DNA of 64,000 nt from Variovorax sp. J22G73 (GTDB lineage: Bacteria > Pseudomonadota > Gammaproteobacteria > Burkholderiales > Burkholderiaceae_C): assembly GCF_030317035.1 (NCBI RefSeq), contig NZ_JASZYK010000010.1, positions 124,001-188,000 of the forward strand, in the 5' to 3' direction. The stretch's first letter is position 1; each line of letters starts with the position of its first letter. Under the pieces are notes generated by a model, which saw only the letters and a program-made list of their open reading frames with translations, had not been told where the DNA came from and did not search any database. The position numbers were made by a program, and so were the translations under genes. Shown here piece after piece: positions 1 to 8,199 of this stretch.

Positions 1-538
1 ACAGCAGCCGCGCGCCCTTGGCGAGCCAGTCGCGCAGCAGCGCGCCGACCAGCGCATAGGTGAAGTTGCTGGTGAAGGCGAAGAACAGCATCACCGGCGC
101 CACGATGGCGAAGCGGGCCAGCGCGTCGGGCTGCCCGGCGATCCAGCCCGCCACCAGCGTGAGCGCCAGCAGCCAGGCCTTGATGTTGACGAACTGCAGC
201 ATCACGCCCTGCCCGAACCCGACCGACAGCCGGGCGCCGTCGGCCTTGCCCAGGGTGGCGCTGCCGCTGAGCTTGTAGGCCAGCCACAGCAGGTAGCCGA
301 TGCCCAGCGCCTTGATGCCCACGCGCAGCGGCGGCACCGCCACCACCAGCGCGCCCAGCCCGGCGGCGCACAGCACCAGCAGCAAGGTCCAGCCGATGGG
401 CACGGCCACCACGAAGCGCATGGCGCGCGGCAGCCCGCCGTTGGCCGCCAGGGCCGTGGAGAGCGTGGTGTTGGGACCGGGCGAAAAACTCATCGCCGTG
501 GCCAGCACCAGCAGCGCGGTGAATTCTTGCCAGTTCAT
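1..538 (-). CDS. LysE/RhtB-family amino acid exporter, 3' end cut by window edge
   Basis: Reading the minus strand from an ATG at 538 gives MNWQEFTALLVLA, followed by an SFSPGPNTTL motif and hydrophobic helices that stay open to the window edge (179 codons visible; family members are about 200-210 aa). Family knowledge: LysE/RhtB proteins are inner-membrane exporters of amino acids and related metabolites, and the early SPGPN motif is characteristic. The gene diverges from a MocR-type regulator, a common arrangement in which the regulator controls the exporter. Substrate cannot be told. The C-terminal helix or helices lie outside the window. Confidence 0.85.
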   Translation of the reverse strand, partial: MNWQEFTALLVLATAMSFSPGPNTTLSTALAANGGLPRAMRFVVAVPIGWTLLLVLCAAGLGALVVAVPPLRVGIKALGIGYLLWLAYKLSGSATLGKADGARLSVGFGQGVMLQFVNIKAWLLALTLVAGWIAGQPDALARFAIVAPVMLFFAFTSNFTYALVGALLRDWLAKGARLL

Positions 539-560
539 GACACACACTCTAAACTTCAGA

Positions 561-610
561 CCATTACAGTGCCAGTACAGATGATCGAACAATCAGGGAA
601 TCTGTATTGG
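561..610. promoter_or_regulatory. Candidate MocR operator between lysE-like and mocR-like genes
   Basis: The 136-bp divergent gap holds three related half-sites: CCATTACAGT at 561-570, CCAGTACAGAT at 572-582, and the inverted ATCTGTATTGG at 600-610 (complement CCAATACAGAT). The first two form a direct repeat with an 11-bp period. The second and third form a 10-of-11 inverted repeat with a 17-bp spacer. MocR regulators commonly bind repeated half-sites in such shared promoters. That this is the operator is inference. Confidence 0.5.
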
Positions 611-674
611 TCAATCCTTCGACACAGCGTCGCCTCAAGAGGGCCGGCGCTCCTGCCGCGAGAGCGCCGAACGC

Positions 675-2138
675 ATGCTGACACGCACCTCCACCCAGTC
701 GCTGACCGCCCAGCTGGCCGACCGCCTGGCCGAGCGCATCCGCACCCGGCTGCTGCCGCCCGGCGCCCGGTTGCCCTCGGTGCGCGAATGCGCGCGGCAG
801 CAGGGCGTGAGCCCGTACACGGTGGTGGCCGCCTACGACCAGCTGCTGGCGCAGGGGCTGGTGGAGGCGCGGCGCCAGAAGGGCTTCTATGTGCGCGACG
901 CCGCGCCGGCGAACGACGGCCGTTCGGGCAGCGCAGGCAATTCAGGCACCGGCGTGGAGCCGAGCGGCGTGGCCGGCATGCCGGCCGCCATGGCCGTGCA
1001 GATGATGGCCTCGCGCGTGCCGGCCGACGCCAGCTCGCTGATCCGCAGCATGTTCCACCGCCCCAGCGACAAGCCGCAGCCGGGCATGGGTGTGTTCCCG
1101 CCGGACTGGATGGCATCGACCTTCATGCCCACCGCCGTGCGGCGCATGACCAGCACGGCCGCGCTGCAGGAGCTGTCGCTGCAATACGGCGAGCCGTCGG
1201 GCGACACCAGCCTGCGGCGCAGCCTGTCGCAGAAGCTGGTGGGCATCAACATTCCGGCGTCGCCCGAGCAGATCGTGACCACCATCGGCGCCACGCATGC
1301 GCTGGACATCGTGAGCCGCACGCTGCTGCGCGCCGGCGACCCGGTGATGGTCGAGGAGCCGGGCTGGGCCCTGGAGTTCGCGCGGCTGGAGGCGCTGGGC
1401 ATGCGCATCCTGCCGGTGCCGCGGCGCGCCGACGGACCCGACCTGGAGGTGATGGCGCAGTACTGCAAGCTGCACCAGCCCAAGCTGTTCGTGAGCGTGA
1501 GCGTGCTGCACAACCCCACGGGCTACAGCCTGACGCCGGGCAGCGCGCACCGCGTGCTGCAGCTGGCCAACGAGCACGACTTTCACATCGTCGAGGACGA
1601 CACCTACAGCCACCTCGCGCCCGAGCACGCCACGCGGCTGAGCGCGCTCGACGGGCTCCGGCGCACCATCTACGTGAGCGGCTTCGCGAAGATATTGGCG
1701 CCCAACTGGCGCATCGGCTTCCTGGCCGCGGCGCCCGCGCTGAAGGAGCGGCTGCTGGAGACCAAGCTGCTGGCCACGCTGACCTCGCCCACGCTGTTCG
1801 AGCGGGCCTTGTCGTGGTGCATCGACCAGGGGCAGCTGCGCCGGCATTCGGAGCGCGTGCGCATCCGGCTCGACGGCGCGCGCGGGCGGGCGGTGAAGCT
1901 GGCGATGTCGCACGGCTGCACCTTCGCGTCGGAGCCGGCGGGCCTGTTCGGCTGGGTCGACACCGGCGTGGACACCGACGCGCTCACCCAGCGCATGCTC
2001 GACCAGGGCTACCTGCTGGCGCCGGGCTCGCTCTTTCATGCGCGCCGGCCGCCGAGCACGATGATGCGCATCAACTTCGCCACCTCGCAGGACGCCACCT
2101 TCTGGAAGGTGTTCAGCAAGGTGCGCGACGGGGTCTGA
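675..2138 (+). CDS. MocR-family (GntR plus aminotransferase fold) transcriptional regulator
   Basis: This 487-aa protein has an N-terminal winged helix (about residues 8-75, with GARLPSVRECARQQGVSPYT) typical of GntR, then a fold-type I PLP aminotransferase domain (about 125-480). The conserved HNPTGYSL stretch and the EDDTYSHL segment lie in that domain, and a lysine in SGFAKILAPNWRIG is in the place of the Schiff-base lysine. MocR proteins usually use PLP or a PLP-amino acid adduct as effector. It diverges from the LysE-type exporter, which is its probable target. Start chosen at ATG 675 because the winged helix begins directly after it. Confidence 0.88.
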   Translation: MLTRTSTQSLTAQLADRLAERIRTRLLPPGARLPSVRECARQQGVSPYTVVAAYDQLLAQGLVEARRQKGFYVRDAAPANDGRSGSAGNSGTGVEPSGVAGMPAAMAVQMMASRVPADASSLIRSMFHRPSDKPQPGMGVFPPDWMASTFMPTAVRRMTSTAALQELSLQYGEPSGDTSLRRSLSQKLVGINIPASPEQIVTTIGATHALDIVSRTLLRAGDPVMVEEPGWALEFARLEALGMRILPVPRRADGPDLEVMAQYCKLHQPKLFVSVSVLHNPTGYSLTPGSAHRVLQLANEHDFHIVEDDTYSHLAPEHATRLSALDGLRRTIYVSGFAKILAPNWRIGFLAAAPALKERLLETKLLATLTSPTLFERALSWCIDQGQLRRHSERVRIRLDGARGRAVKLAMSHGCTFASEPAGLFGWVDTGVDTDALTQRMLDQGYLLAPGSLFHARRPPSTMMRINFATSQDATFWKVFSKVRDGV

Positions 2139-2208
2139 GGGCGGCGCACGCACCGGGCCTTGGAGTAAGCTGGCAACACAAGAAAACCCAGCCTGGAGAC
2201 CCCCGCCC

Positions 2209-3063
2209 ATGAGCAATGCCAACAAGCCCTTCGACTTCAGCCAGTTCGTCCCCGGATTCGACTTCCTGAAGAACCTTGCCGGCGGTGCCGCCGGTGCCGG
2301 GGCGGGCTCGGTGCCCGGCATTCCGAGCCTGGCGAGCTGGGTGGCGCCCACGCTGAGCGTGGAAGAGGTCGACAAGCGCATCCAGGAACTCAAGACGGTG
2401 CAGTACTGGCTGGAGCAGAACGGCCATGCGCTGAAGGCGACCATCCAGGCGCTCGAGGTGCAGAAGATGACCTTGTCGACCCTGCGCGGCATGAATGTGC
2501 GCATGGAAGACATCGCCAGCGCGTTCACCAAGCAGGCGGCCGCGATGGCGCCGGCACCCGCGGCGGCTTCACCTGCTCCGACCGCGGCGCCTTGGGCGAC
2601 TGGACGGGCCGAGCCCGAAGAGGTCGAGGAGGCTGAGGAGGACGAGGAAATCGATGAGGCTGATGAGGAAGCCCCCGAGCACGAAGAAGCAGAAGCACCG
2701 GCCGCGAAGTCGCGCGCCAAGGCGGGCTTGGGCCAATCCAGGTCCGCGAAAGCCGGCGCTGCCGGCGTGGTCGACCCGATGCAGTGGTGGGGCGCGCTCA
2801 CCGAACAGTTCCAGCAGATCGCCAGCACGGCGCTGCAGGACGCCGCGCAGCTCAAGGTGCCCGCGATGGCCCAGCCACTGGCCGATGCCGTGGGCAAGGT
2901 GATGGGCAAGCCGGCGGCCGCGAAGAAGGCTGCCGCCAAGCCACCAGCCAAAACGGCGGCCAGATCAGCCGCGAAGTCCGCCGCCGGCAAGGCCCCCGCC
3001 GCGCCGGCCGCCAAAAAGAAGACCGCCACCGCCGCCCGCAAGCGAACCTCCGCGCGGCGCTGA
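2209..3063 (+). CDS. phaM: PhaM-type polyhydroxyalkanoate granule regulatory protein
   Basis: The 284-aa protein starts MSNANKPFDFSQFVPGFDFL and carries the conserved block APTLSVEEVDKRIQELKTVQ (about residues 45-65), then a helical segment with IQALEVQKMTLSTL. A long acidic stretch (about 140-165) and a C-terminal Ala/Lys tail with repeated AAKKAAAKP and AARSAAKSA units follow. In Ralstonia, PhaM activates PHA synthase and ties granules to the nucleoid through such a histone-like tail. The tail length and acidic insert vary among homologues. It has its own GGAG-like ribosome site and is not overlapped by neighbours. Confidence 0.75.
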   Translation: MSNANKPFDFSQFVPGFDFLKNLAGGAAGAGAGSVPGIPSLASWVAPTLSVEEVDKRIQELKTVQYWLEQNGHALKATIQALEVQKMTLSTLRGMNVRMEDIASAFTKQAAAMAPAPAAASPAPTAAPWATGRAEPEEVEEAEEDEEIDEADEEAPEHEEAEAPAAKSRAKAGLGQSRSAKAGAAGVVDPMQWWGALTEQFQQIASTALQDAAQLKVPAMAQPLADAVGKVMGKPAAAKKAAAKPPAKTAARSAAKSAAGKAPAAPAAKKKTATAARKRTSARR

Positions 3064-3108
3064 CGTCATACACGCATATTTTTTGAAGAGAACGGGTCGG
3101 CACGCATC

Positions 3109-4389
3109 ATGAAGTTGTTTCCCTCCGGTCATGCCACCCATCCCCAGTGGCGCATGGCAGCCGGCCTCGTGCTGGCCCAGTTGCGCGCGCAGATGGCCTT
3201 GCCCGACTACGCGTCGGCCCCCACGCTCGGGCTGCTCTACATCACCGACCACTACGCGAGCGAGGCGCAGGACATCCTCGACCACCTGAGCGCCGAACTG
3301 CCCGAGGTGACGGACTGGTCGGGCACCGTCGGCATCGGCGTGTCGGCCAACAACGCCGAATATTTCGACGAACCCGGCATCAGCCTGATGCTGTGCGCGC
3401 TGCCCAGCGACCAGTACCGTGTGTTCTCTGGCGTGGCGCCGCTGGGCAATTCGGAGATGAGCGGCTTCGAGGCGCACACGGCGCTGGTGCATGCCGACCC
3501 CGCCACGCCCGACCTGGCCGAGCTGGTCGGCGAGATGGCCGGGCGCACCGACACCGGCTACCTGTTCGGCGGGCTGTCTTCCGGGCGCGGCGGCTCGCTG
3601 CAGTTCGCCATCGGCGGCAACGGCAACATCCGCGGCCACGGGGCGGCGGGCGGGGTGTTTTCCGGCGGCATGTCGGGCGTGGTGTTCGGCGAGGGCGTGC
3701 GCGTGGTCTCGCGCGTCACGCAGGGCTGCCAGCCGTTGCGCTCAGGCGCCGTGCGCGAGCGCGAAATTACCGAAGCCGACGGCAACCTGCTGCTCAAGCT
3801 CGACGGCCAGCCTGCGCTCGACGTGCTGCTGGCCGACCTGCAGGTGTCGCTCGAGCGTCCGCAGGAGGCCATCGACGCAGTGCGCAACACGCTGGTCGGG
3901 CTGGCCGACGCGGGCAGCGACGGCATCCGCCGCACCGGCGACCTGGGCGCCGACGTGCTGGTGCGCCACATCATCGGCCTGGACCCCACGCGGCGCGGCA
4001 TCGCCATTGCCGACACCGCCGAGGCCGGCATGCGCCTGACCTTCTGCCGCCGCAACGCGCAGGCCGCGCGGGCCGACCTGATGCGCATCTGCGCGGAAAT
4101 CCGCGAAGAGCTGGAGCCCGAGGAACAGACCCTGGCCACCGCGCGCGCCGTGGCCGCGGGCGAGGCCGAGGCGGCCCCGCACCCGGCGCGGCGCATCGCG
4201 GGCGCGGTGTACGTGAGCTGCTCCGGGCGCGGCGGACCGCACTTCGGTGCGCCGGGCGCGGAGCTGCAGATCGTGCGGCACGCGCTGGGCGACGTGCCGC
4301 TGGTGGGTTTCTTCGCGGCGGGCGAAATCGCCCGGCATCACCTGTATGGCTATACCGGGGTGCTGACGGTGTTCACCAGCAACGACTGA
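3109..4389 (+). CDS. FIST-domain sensory protein
   Basis: The 426-aa cytosolic protein has a FIST N domain (about residues 25-215, with LGLLYITDHYASEAQDIL and a glycine-rich FGGLSSGRGG segment) and a FIST C domain (about 225-380). It ends with the typical FCRR, CSGRG and GFFAAGEI motifs. FIST proteins are thought to be small-ligand input modules. No output domain is fused here, so this is a stand-alone form. Its 3' end faces the convergent dadA-like gene 30 bp away; an imperfect GACCGG/CCGGTC pair (4388-4393 and 4416-4421) lies between them. Confidence 0.8.
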   Translation: MKLFPSGHATHPQWRMAAGLVLAQLRAQMALPDYASAPTLGLLYITDHYASEAQDILDHLSAELPEVTDWSGTVGIGVSANNAEYFDEPGISLMLCALPSDQYRVFSGVAPLGNSEMSGFEAHTALVHADPATPDLAELVGEMAGRTDTGYLFGGLSSGRGGSLQFAIGGNGNIRGHGAAGGVFSGGMSGVVFGEGVRVVSRVTQGCQPLRSGAVREREITEADGNLLLKLDGQPALDVLLADLQVSLERPQEAIDAVRNTLVGLADAGSDGIRRTGDLGADVLVRHIIGLDPTRRGIAIADTAEAGMRLTFCRRNAQAARADLMRICAEIREELEPEEQTLATARAVAAGEAEAAPHPARRIAGAVYVSCSGRGGPHFGAPGAELQIVRHALGDVPLVGFFAAGEIARHHLYGYTGVLTVFTSND

Positions 4390-4419
4390 CCGGCCCGCAG
4401 GCCAATCCGATCAAGCCGG

Positions 4420-5721
4420 TCAGGCCGGCTGCAGCACGCGCGGCTGCGGCGCGGGCATGCCGGTGAACGCGAAATCGACCTCCGGCGCCAGCCCGCTCAC
4501 GATGCGGGCGATCGACTTGCCCGACCCGCACGCGTGCGTCCAGCCCAGCGTGCCGTGGCCCGTGTTCAGGAACAGGTTGGCAAGCTTGGTCTTGCCGATC
4601 AGCGGCACGTTGCTCGGCGTGGCCGGGCGCAGGCCGGTCCAGAACTGCGCCTGCGTGGTGTCGCCGGCGCCGGGGAACAGTTCTTCGACGCGGCGCACGA
4701 TGGCCTCGCAGCGCACCTGGTTCAGGTCGCGGTCGTAGCCGTTGAGCTCGGCCGTGCCGGCGATGCGCAGGCGGTCGCCCGTCTCCGAGGTGTAGCGCGA
4801 GAACACCAGCTTGAACTCGTCGTCGGTCAGCGAGACCTGGTGCGCCTTGGAGGCGTCCTTCACGGGCAGCGTCACCGAATAGCCCTTGGCGGGGTAGATC
4901 GGCAGGCGGATGCCCAGCGGCGCGGCGAGCAGCGGGCTCAGCGAACCCATCGCCATCACGAAGGCGTCGCCGCGAATGCGCTGGAAGCGGCCTTCGTTGT
5001 CGGTCACCTCGACGTGGTCGATGGGGCCGCCGGCTTCGCGCAGCGCGGTGATGGTGTGGCTCATGAGGAACTTCACGCCGGCCGCGGCGGCGAGCTTCGA
5101 CAGTTCGCGCGCGAAGCGGTTGGCGTCGCCCGACTCGTCTTCGGCCGTGAAGGTGGCGCCGGCCAGCTTCGGGCGGATGTGGGCCAGGGCGGGCTCGATC
5201 TTCACCGCCTCGTCGGCCGAGATGACCTGGCGTTCGCAGCCCAGGGCGCGCATCTGCTCGGCGGGGGCGAGGGCGCCGTCGAACTCCTTCTGCGTCGTAT
5301 AAAAGTGCAGGATGCCTTGGATGCGCTGGTCGTAGTCGATTCGCGTGTCGCGGCGCAACTGTTGCAACATCTCGCGGCTGTAGGTGCCCAGGCGAACGAT
5401 CTGTTCGATGTTGTGGCGGGTGCGCGCCGGCGTGCATTCGCGCAGGAACTGCAGGCCCCAGAGCCACTGGCGCATGTCCGCGCGGATGCGAAAGAGCAAC
5501 GGGGCGTCTTCCTTGCCCAGCCATTGCAGCACCTTAAGCGGCGCGCTGGGGTTGGCCCAGGGTTCGGCGTGGCTCACCGAGATCTGCCCGCCGTTGGCGA
5601 AGCTGGTTTCTGCGGCCGGGGTGGCCTGCCGGTCGATCACGGTCACTTCGTGGCCGAGTTGCTGGAGGTAGTAAGCCGAGGTCACGCCGAGCAGGCCGGC
5701 GCCAAGAACGATCACGCGCAT
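4420..5721 (-). CDS. dadA: D-amino acid dehydrogenase small subunit-like FAD oxidoreductase (DadA family)
   Basis: The 433-aa product equals the usual DadA length (E. coli 432 aa). It begins MRVIVLGAGLLGVTSAYYLQ, a GxGxxG FAD-binding motif, so the start is ATG 5721 rather than further upstream codons that would bury the Rossmann fold. Later blocks TSFANGGQISVSHAEPWA and LNTGHGTLGWTHACGSGK are characteristic of DadA. Known family role: membrane-associated oxidation of D-amino acids to 2-oxo acids. The upstream leader contains a tandem glycine riboswitch, so the real substrate could be glycine or a glycine-related amine. Confidence 0.9.
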   Translation of the reverse strand: MRVIVLGAGLLGVTSAYYLQQLGHEVTVIDRQATPAAETSFANGGQISVSHAEPWANPSAPLKVLQWLGKEDAPLLFRIRADMRQWLWGLQFLRECTPARTRHNIEQIVRLGTYSREMLQQLRRDTRIDYDQRIQGILHFYTTQKEFDGALAPAEQMRALGCERQVISADEAVKIEPALAHIRPKLAGATFTAEDESGDANRFARELSKLAAAAGVKFLMSHTITALREAGGPIDHVEVTDNEGRFQRIRGDAFVMAMGSLSPLLAAPLGIRLPIYPAKGYSVTLPVKDASKAHQVSLTDDEFKLVFSRYTSETGDRLRIAGTAELNGYDRDLNQVRCEAIVRRVEELFPGAGDTTQAQFWTGLRPATPSNVPLIGKTKLANLFLNTGHGTLGWTHACGSGKSIARIVSGLAPEVDFAFTGMPAPQPRVLQPA

Positions 5722-5767
5722 TTCAAGTACCTTTGAGGTTGCAGCGCTTGAACGACGGGCGTGGTGT

Positions 5768-5815
5768 GCTATTGAATCAATAGCAGGCAACCGGACGACC
5801 GAAGTCCAAGTTGCC
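5768..5815 (-). promoter_or_regulatory. Putative expression-platform hairpins of the glycine riboswitch
   Basis: Between the aptamers and the dadA-like start the minus strand can form two hairpins. One (5786-5815) has GGCAAC pairing with GTTGCC, extended by GGAC/GTCC, around a 7-nt loop. The second is GCTATTG-ATT-CAATAGC (5768-5784). Neither is followed by a U run, so simple termination is not supported. They may act in translation control or RNA stability. Function is inference. Confidence 0.45.
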
Positions 5816-6055
5816 GCTCCCCCTGTCCTCGGTACCTGAGAGATTCACCTGTTGCGCCATTGCAACGGGTTTGCTCCTTCGGTGCATCGCGACCAATGAA
5901 CGGTGCGATGGCTCTCCAGACGGCGTTTGATGTGGTGCAGTACTGACCCCTTGCCGAAGCCTTTTCAAGACTTCGTCGGGCCGACCTGAGCGTTTATGGG
6001 AGTTTGCGCCTTCGGTAGGGCCACCGGGTGGCCCGCTCTCCTGCAGTGCCGCGAT
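5816..6055 (-). ncRNA. Tandem glycine riboswitch (two aptamers)
   Basis: Read on the minus strand, aptamer 1 shows GCAGGAGAGCGG (about 6043-6032) and then CCGAAGGCGCAAACUCCC (about 6015-5998) with CGCUCAGGU. Aptamer 2 shows CUGGAGAGCC (about 5919-5910), GCACCGAAGGAGCAAACCC (about 5887-5868), and AAUCUCUCAGGUACCGAGGACAG near 5845-5823. These are the conserved core motifs of the gcvT-type glycine aptamer in the usual two-copy order, followed by the dadA-like gene about 95 nt downstream. Glycine binding by such cores is established; control of this gene is inferred from position. Confidence 0.92.
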
Positions 6056-6102
6056 TGTAAACACGGGGTGAAGAGAACGGTAACGTCTTGTGTTTCGGCC
6101 TG

Positions 6103-6120
6103 TTGACCCAATGGGATAAT
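6103..6120 (+). promoter_or_regulatory. Possible promoter elements for the rfbBDAC operon
   Basis: GATAAT at 6115-6120 preceded by TGG resembles an extended -10 element, 54 nt ahead of the rfbB ATG. A TTGACC at 6103-6108 is too close to serve as its -35. This is the only promoter-like sequence seen in the 120 bp between the riboswitch and rfbB, and the call is weak. Confidence 0.3.
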
Positions 6121-6174
6121 CGCGCGTTACGTTCATTGCGACAAGGCGATGACTTCCAACATTCAGGGGACTCC

Positions 6175-7272
6175 ATGATCTTGGTTACCGGCGGCGCTGG
6201 CTTCATTGGCGCCAATTTCGTACTCGACTGGATCGCGAACAGCGACGAGCCGGTCGTGAATCTCGACAAGTTGACCTACGCGGGCAACCTCGAGACCCTC
6301 GCGTCGCTCAAGGGCAACCCCCGACACATCTTCGTGCAGGGCGACATCGGCGACAGCGCCCTCATCGACCGCCTGCTGGCCGAGCACAAGCCGCGCGCCG
6401 TGGTCAACTTTGCCGCCGAATCGCACGTCGACCGCTCCATCCACGGCCCCGAAGACTTCGTGCAGACCAACGTGCTCGGCACCTTCCGCCTGCTCGAGTC
6501 GGTGCGCGGTTTCTGGAGCGCGCTGCCGGCCGACGAGAAGACCGCCTTCCGCTTCCTGCATGTGTCGACCGACGAGGTGTACGGCTCGCTTTCCAAGACC
6601 GACGCCGCCTTCACCGAAGAGCACAAGTACGAGCCCAACAGCCCGTACTCGGCCAGCAAGGCCGCCAGCGACCACCTCGTGCGCGCCTGGCACCACACCT
6701 ACGGCCTGCCGGTGCTCACCACCAACTGTTCGAACAACTACGGTCCCTTCCACTTCCCCGAGAAGCTGATCCCGTTGATGATCGTCAACGCGCTGGCCGG
6801 CAAGCCGCTGCCCGTGTACGGCGACGGCATGCAGGTGCGCGACTGGCTCTACGTGAAGGACCATTGCAGCGCCATCCGCCGCGTGCTCGAGGCCGGCCGG
6901 CTCGGTGAAACCTACAACGTCGGCGGCTGGAACGAGAAGCCCAACATCGAGATCGTCAACACCGTGTGCGCGCTGCTCGACGAGCTGCGCCCCAAGGCCG
7001 ACGGCAAGCCGTACAACGCGCAGATCACATACGTCACCGACCGCCCCGGCCACGACCGCCGCTACGCCATCGACGCGCGCAAGCTGGAGCGCGAACTCGG
7101 CTGGAAGCCCGCCGAGACCTTCGACACCGGCATCCGCAAGACGGTGGAGTGGTACCTCGCGAACAGCGAGTGGGTGCACAACGTGCAGAGCGGTGCCTAC
7201 CGCGAGTGGGTCGAAAAGCAGTACGACGCCGCGCCGGCAGCATCGACCGCACCGACGAAGGCCGCGGCATGA
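6175..7272 (+). CDS. rfbB: dTDP-glucose 4,6-dehydratase
   Basis: The 365-aa protein starts MILVTGGAGFIGANFVLDW, an NAD-binding GGxGFxG motif. ATG 6175 is chosen because AGGGGA lies 5 nt upstream and the Rossmann fold begins at residue 1. The YSASKAASDHLV segment gives the catalytic Tyr-Lys pair and STDEVYG is the family signature. It converts dTDP-glucose to dTDP-4-keto-6-deoxyglucose, the second step to dTDP-L-rhamnose. Its stop overlaps the rfbD start (ATGA), indicating translational coupling in the order B-D-A-C. Confidence 0.97.
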   Translation: MILVTGGAGFIGANFVLDWIANSDEPVVNLDKLTYAGNLETLASLKGNPRHIFVQGDIGDSALIDRLLAEHKPRAVVNFAAESHVDRSIHGPEDFVQTNVLGTFRLLESVRGFWSALPADEKTAFRFLHVSTDEVYGSLSKTDAAFTEEHKYEPNSPYSASKAASDHLVRAWHHTYGLPVLTTNCSNNYGPFHFPEKLIPLMIVNALAGKPLPVYGDGMQVRDWLYVKDHCSAIRRVLEAGRLGETYNVGGWNEKPNIEIVNTVCALLDELRPKADGKPYNAQITYVTDRPGHDRRYAIDARKLERELGWKPAETFDTGIRKTVEWYLANSEWVHNVQSGAYREWVEKQYDAAPAASTAPTKAAA

Positions 7273-8159
7273 AGCTGCTGCTGCTGGGCAAGGGCGGGCA
7301 GGTCGGCTGGGAACTGCAGCGCAGCCTGGCGCCGCTCGGTGAGCTGGTGGCGCTCGATTTCGACAGCACCGATTTCCACGCCGACTTCAGCCGGCCCGAG
7401 CAGCTGGCGGAGACCGTGCTCAAGGTGCGCCCCGACGTCATCGTCAATGCCGCGGCGCACACCGCCGTCGACAAGGCCGAGAGCGAGCCCGAGTTCGCGC
7501 GCAAGCTCAACGCCACCTCGCCCGGCGTGGTGGCAAAGGCGGCCCGGCAGATCGGCGCGCTGATGGTGCATTACTCGACCGATTACGTCTTCGACGGCAG
7601 CGGCAGCAAGCCCTGGAAGGAAGACGACGCGACCGGCCCGCTCAGCGTGTACGGCCAGACCAAGCTCGAGGGCGAGCAGCTGGTGGCGCAGAACTGCCCG
7701 AAGCACCTGATCTTTCGCACCAGCTGGGTGTATGCGGCGCGGGGCGGCAACTTCGCCAAGACCATGCTGCGGCTGGCCAAGGAGCGCGACAAGCTGACCG
7801 TCATCGACGACCAGTTTGGCGCCCCCACCGGCGCGGAACTGCTGGCCGACGTGACCGCGCACGCCATTCGCGCGACGCTGCAAGACCCGTCGAAGGCCGG
7901 GCTGTACCACGCGATTGCCGGCGGCGAGACCACTTGGCACGGCTACGCGCGCTTCGTGCTCGAGCTGGCGCAGCAGGCGGGTGTCGAGCTGAAGGCGGGC
8001 CCCGATGCCGTCGAAGCCGTGCCGACCAGCGCCTTTCCGACGCCGGCGAAGCGGCCGCACAACTCGCGCCTGGACACTTCCAAACTGCAGGCCACCTTCG
8101 GCCTGCGCCTGCCGCCTTGGCAGGAAGGCGTTGCGCGCATGCTGCGCGAGACGCTCTGA
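7269..8159 (+). CDS. rfbD: dTDP-4-dehydrorhamnose reductase
   Basis: The 296-aa protein begins MKLLLLGKGGQVGWELQRSL, with the GxxGQVG nucleotide-binding motif of RmlD. It carries the NAAAHTAVDKAES segment, the STDYVFDG motif and the YGQTKLEGE catalytic Tyr-Lys motif. It reduces dTDP-4-keto-L-rhamnose to dTDP-L-rhamnose, the last step. The start codon overlaps the rfbB stop by 4 nt. Length matches the family (about 290-300 aa). Confidence 0.96.
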   Translation: MKLLLLGKGGQVGWELQRSLAPLGELVALDFDSTDFHADFSRPEQLAETVLKVRPDVIVNAAAHTAVDKAESEPEFARKLNATSPGVVAKAARQIGALMVHYSTDYVFDGSGSKPWKEDDATGPLSVYGQTKLEGEQLVAQNCPKHLIFRTSWVYAARGGNFAKTMLRLAKERDKLTVIDDQFGAPTGAELLADVTAHAIRATLQDPSKAGLYHAIAGGETTWHGYARFVLELAQQAGVELKAGPDAVEAVPTSAFPTPAKRPHNSRLDTSKLQATFGLRLPPWQEGVARMLRETL

Positions 8160-8199
8160 GAACAGACGACAAGAAGCGAATTCACACGAGAAGAAACGC

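Noticed and set aside
942..3041. 699-codon open frame on the minus strand across the MocR and PhaM genes
   Set aside because: It lies opposite two well-supported genes, has a low-complexity Ala/Gly/Arg-rich product, and arises from GC-rich codon bias.
6103..6108. TTGACC as a -35 box for rfbB
   Set aside because: It is only 6 bp before the GATAAT, much too close for a sigma-70 pair.
8005..8199. Longer start for rfbA
   Set aside because: The extension would overlap most of the rfbD 3' end and lacks homology; ATG 8200 matches the usual protein start.
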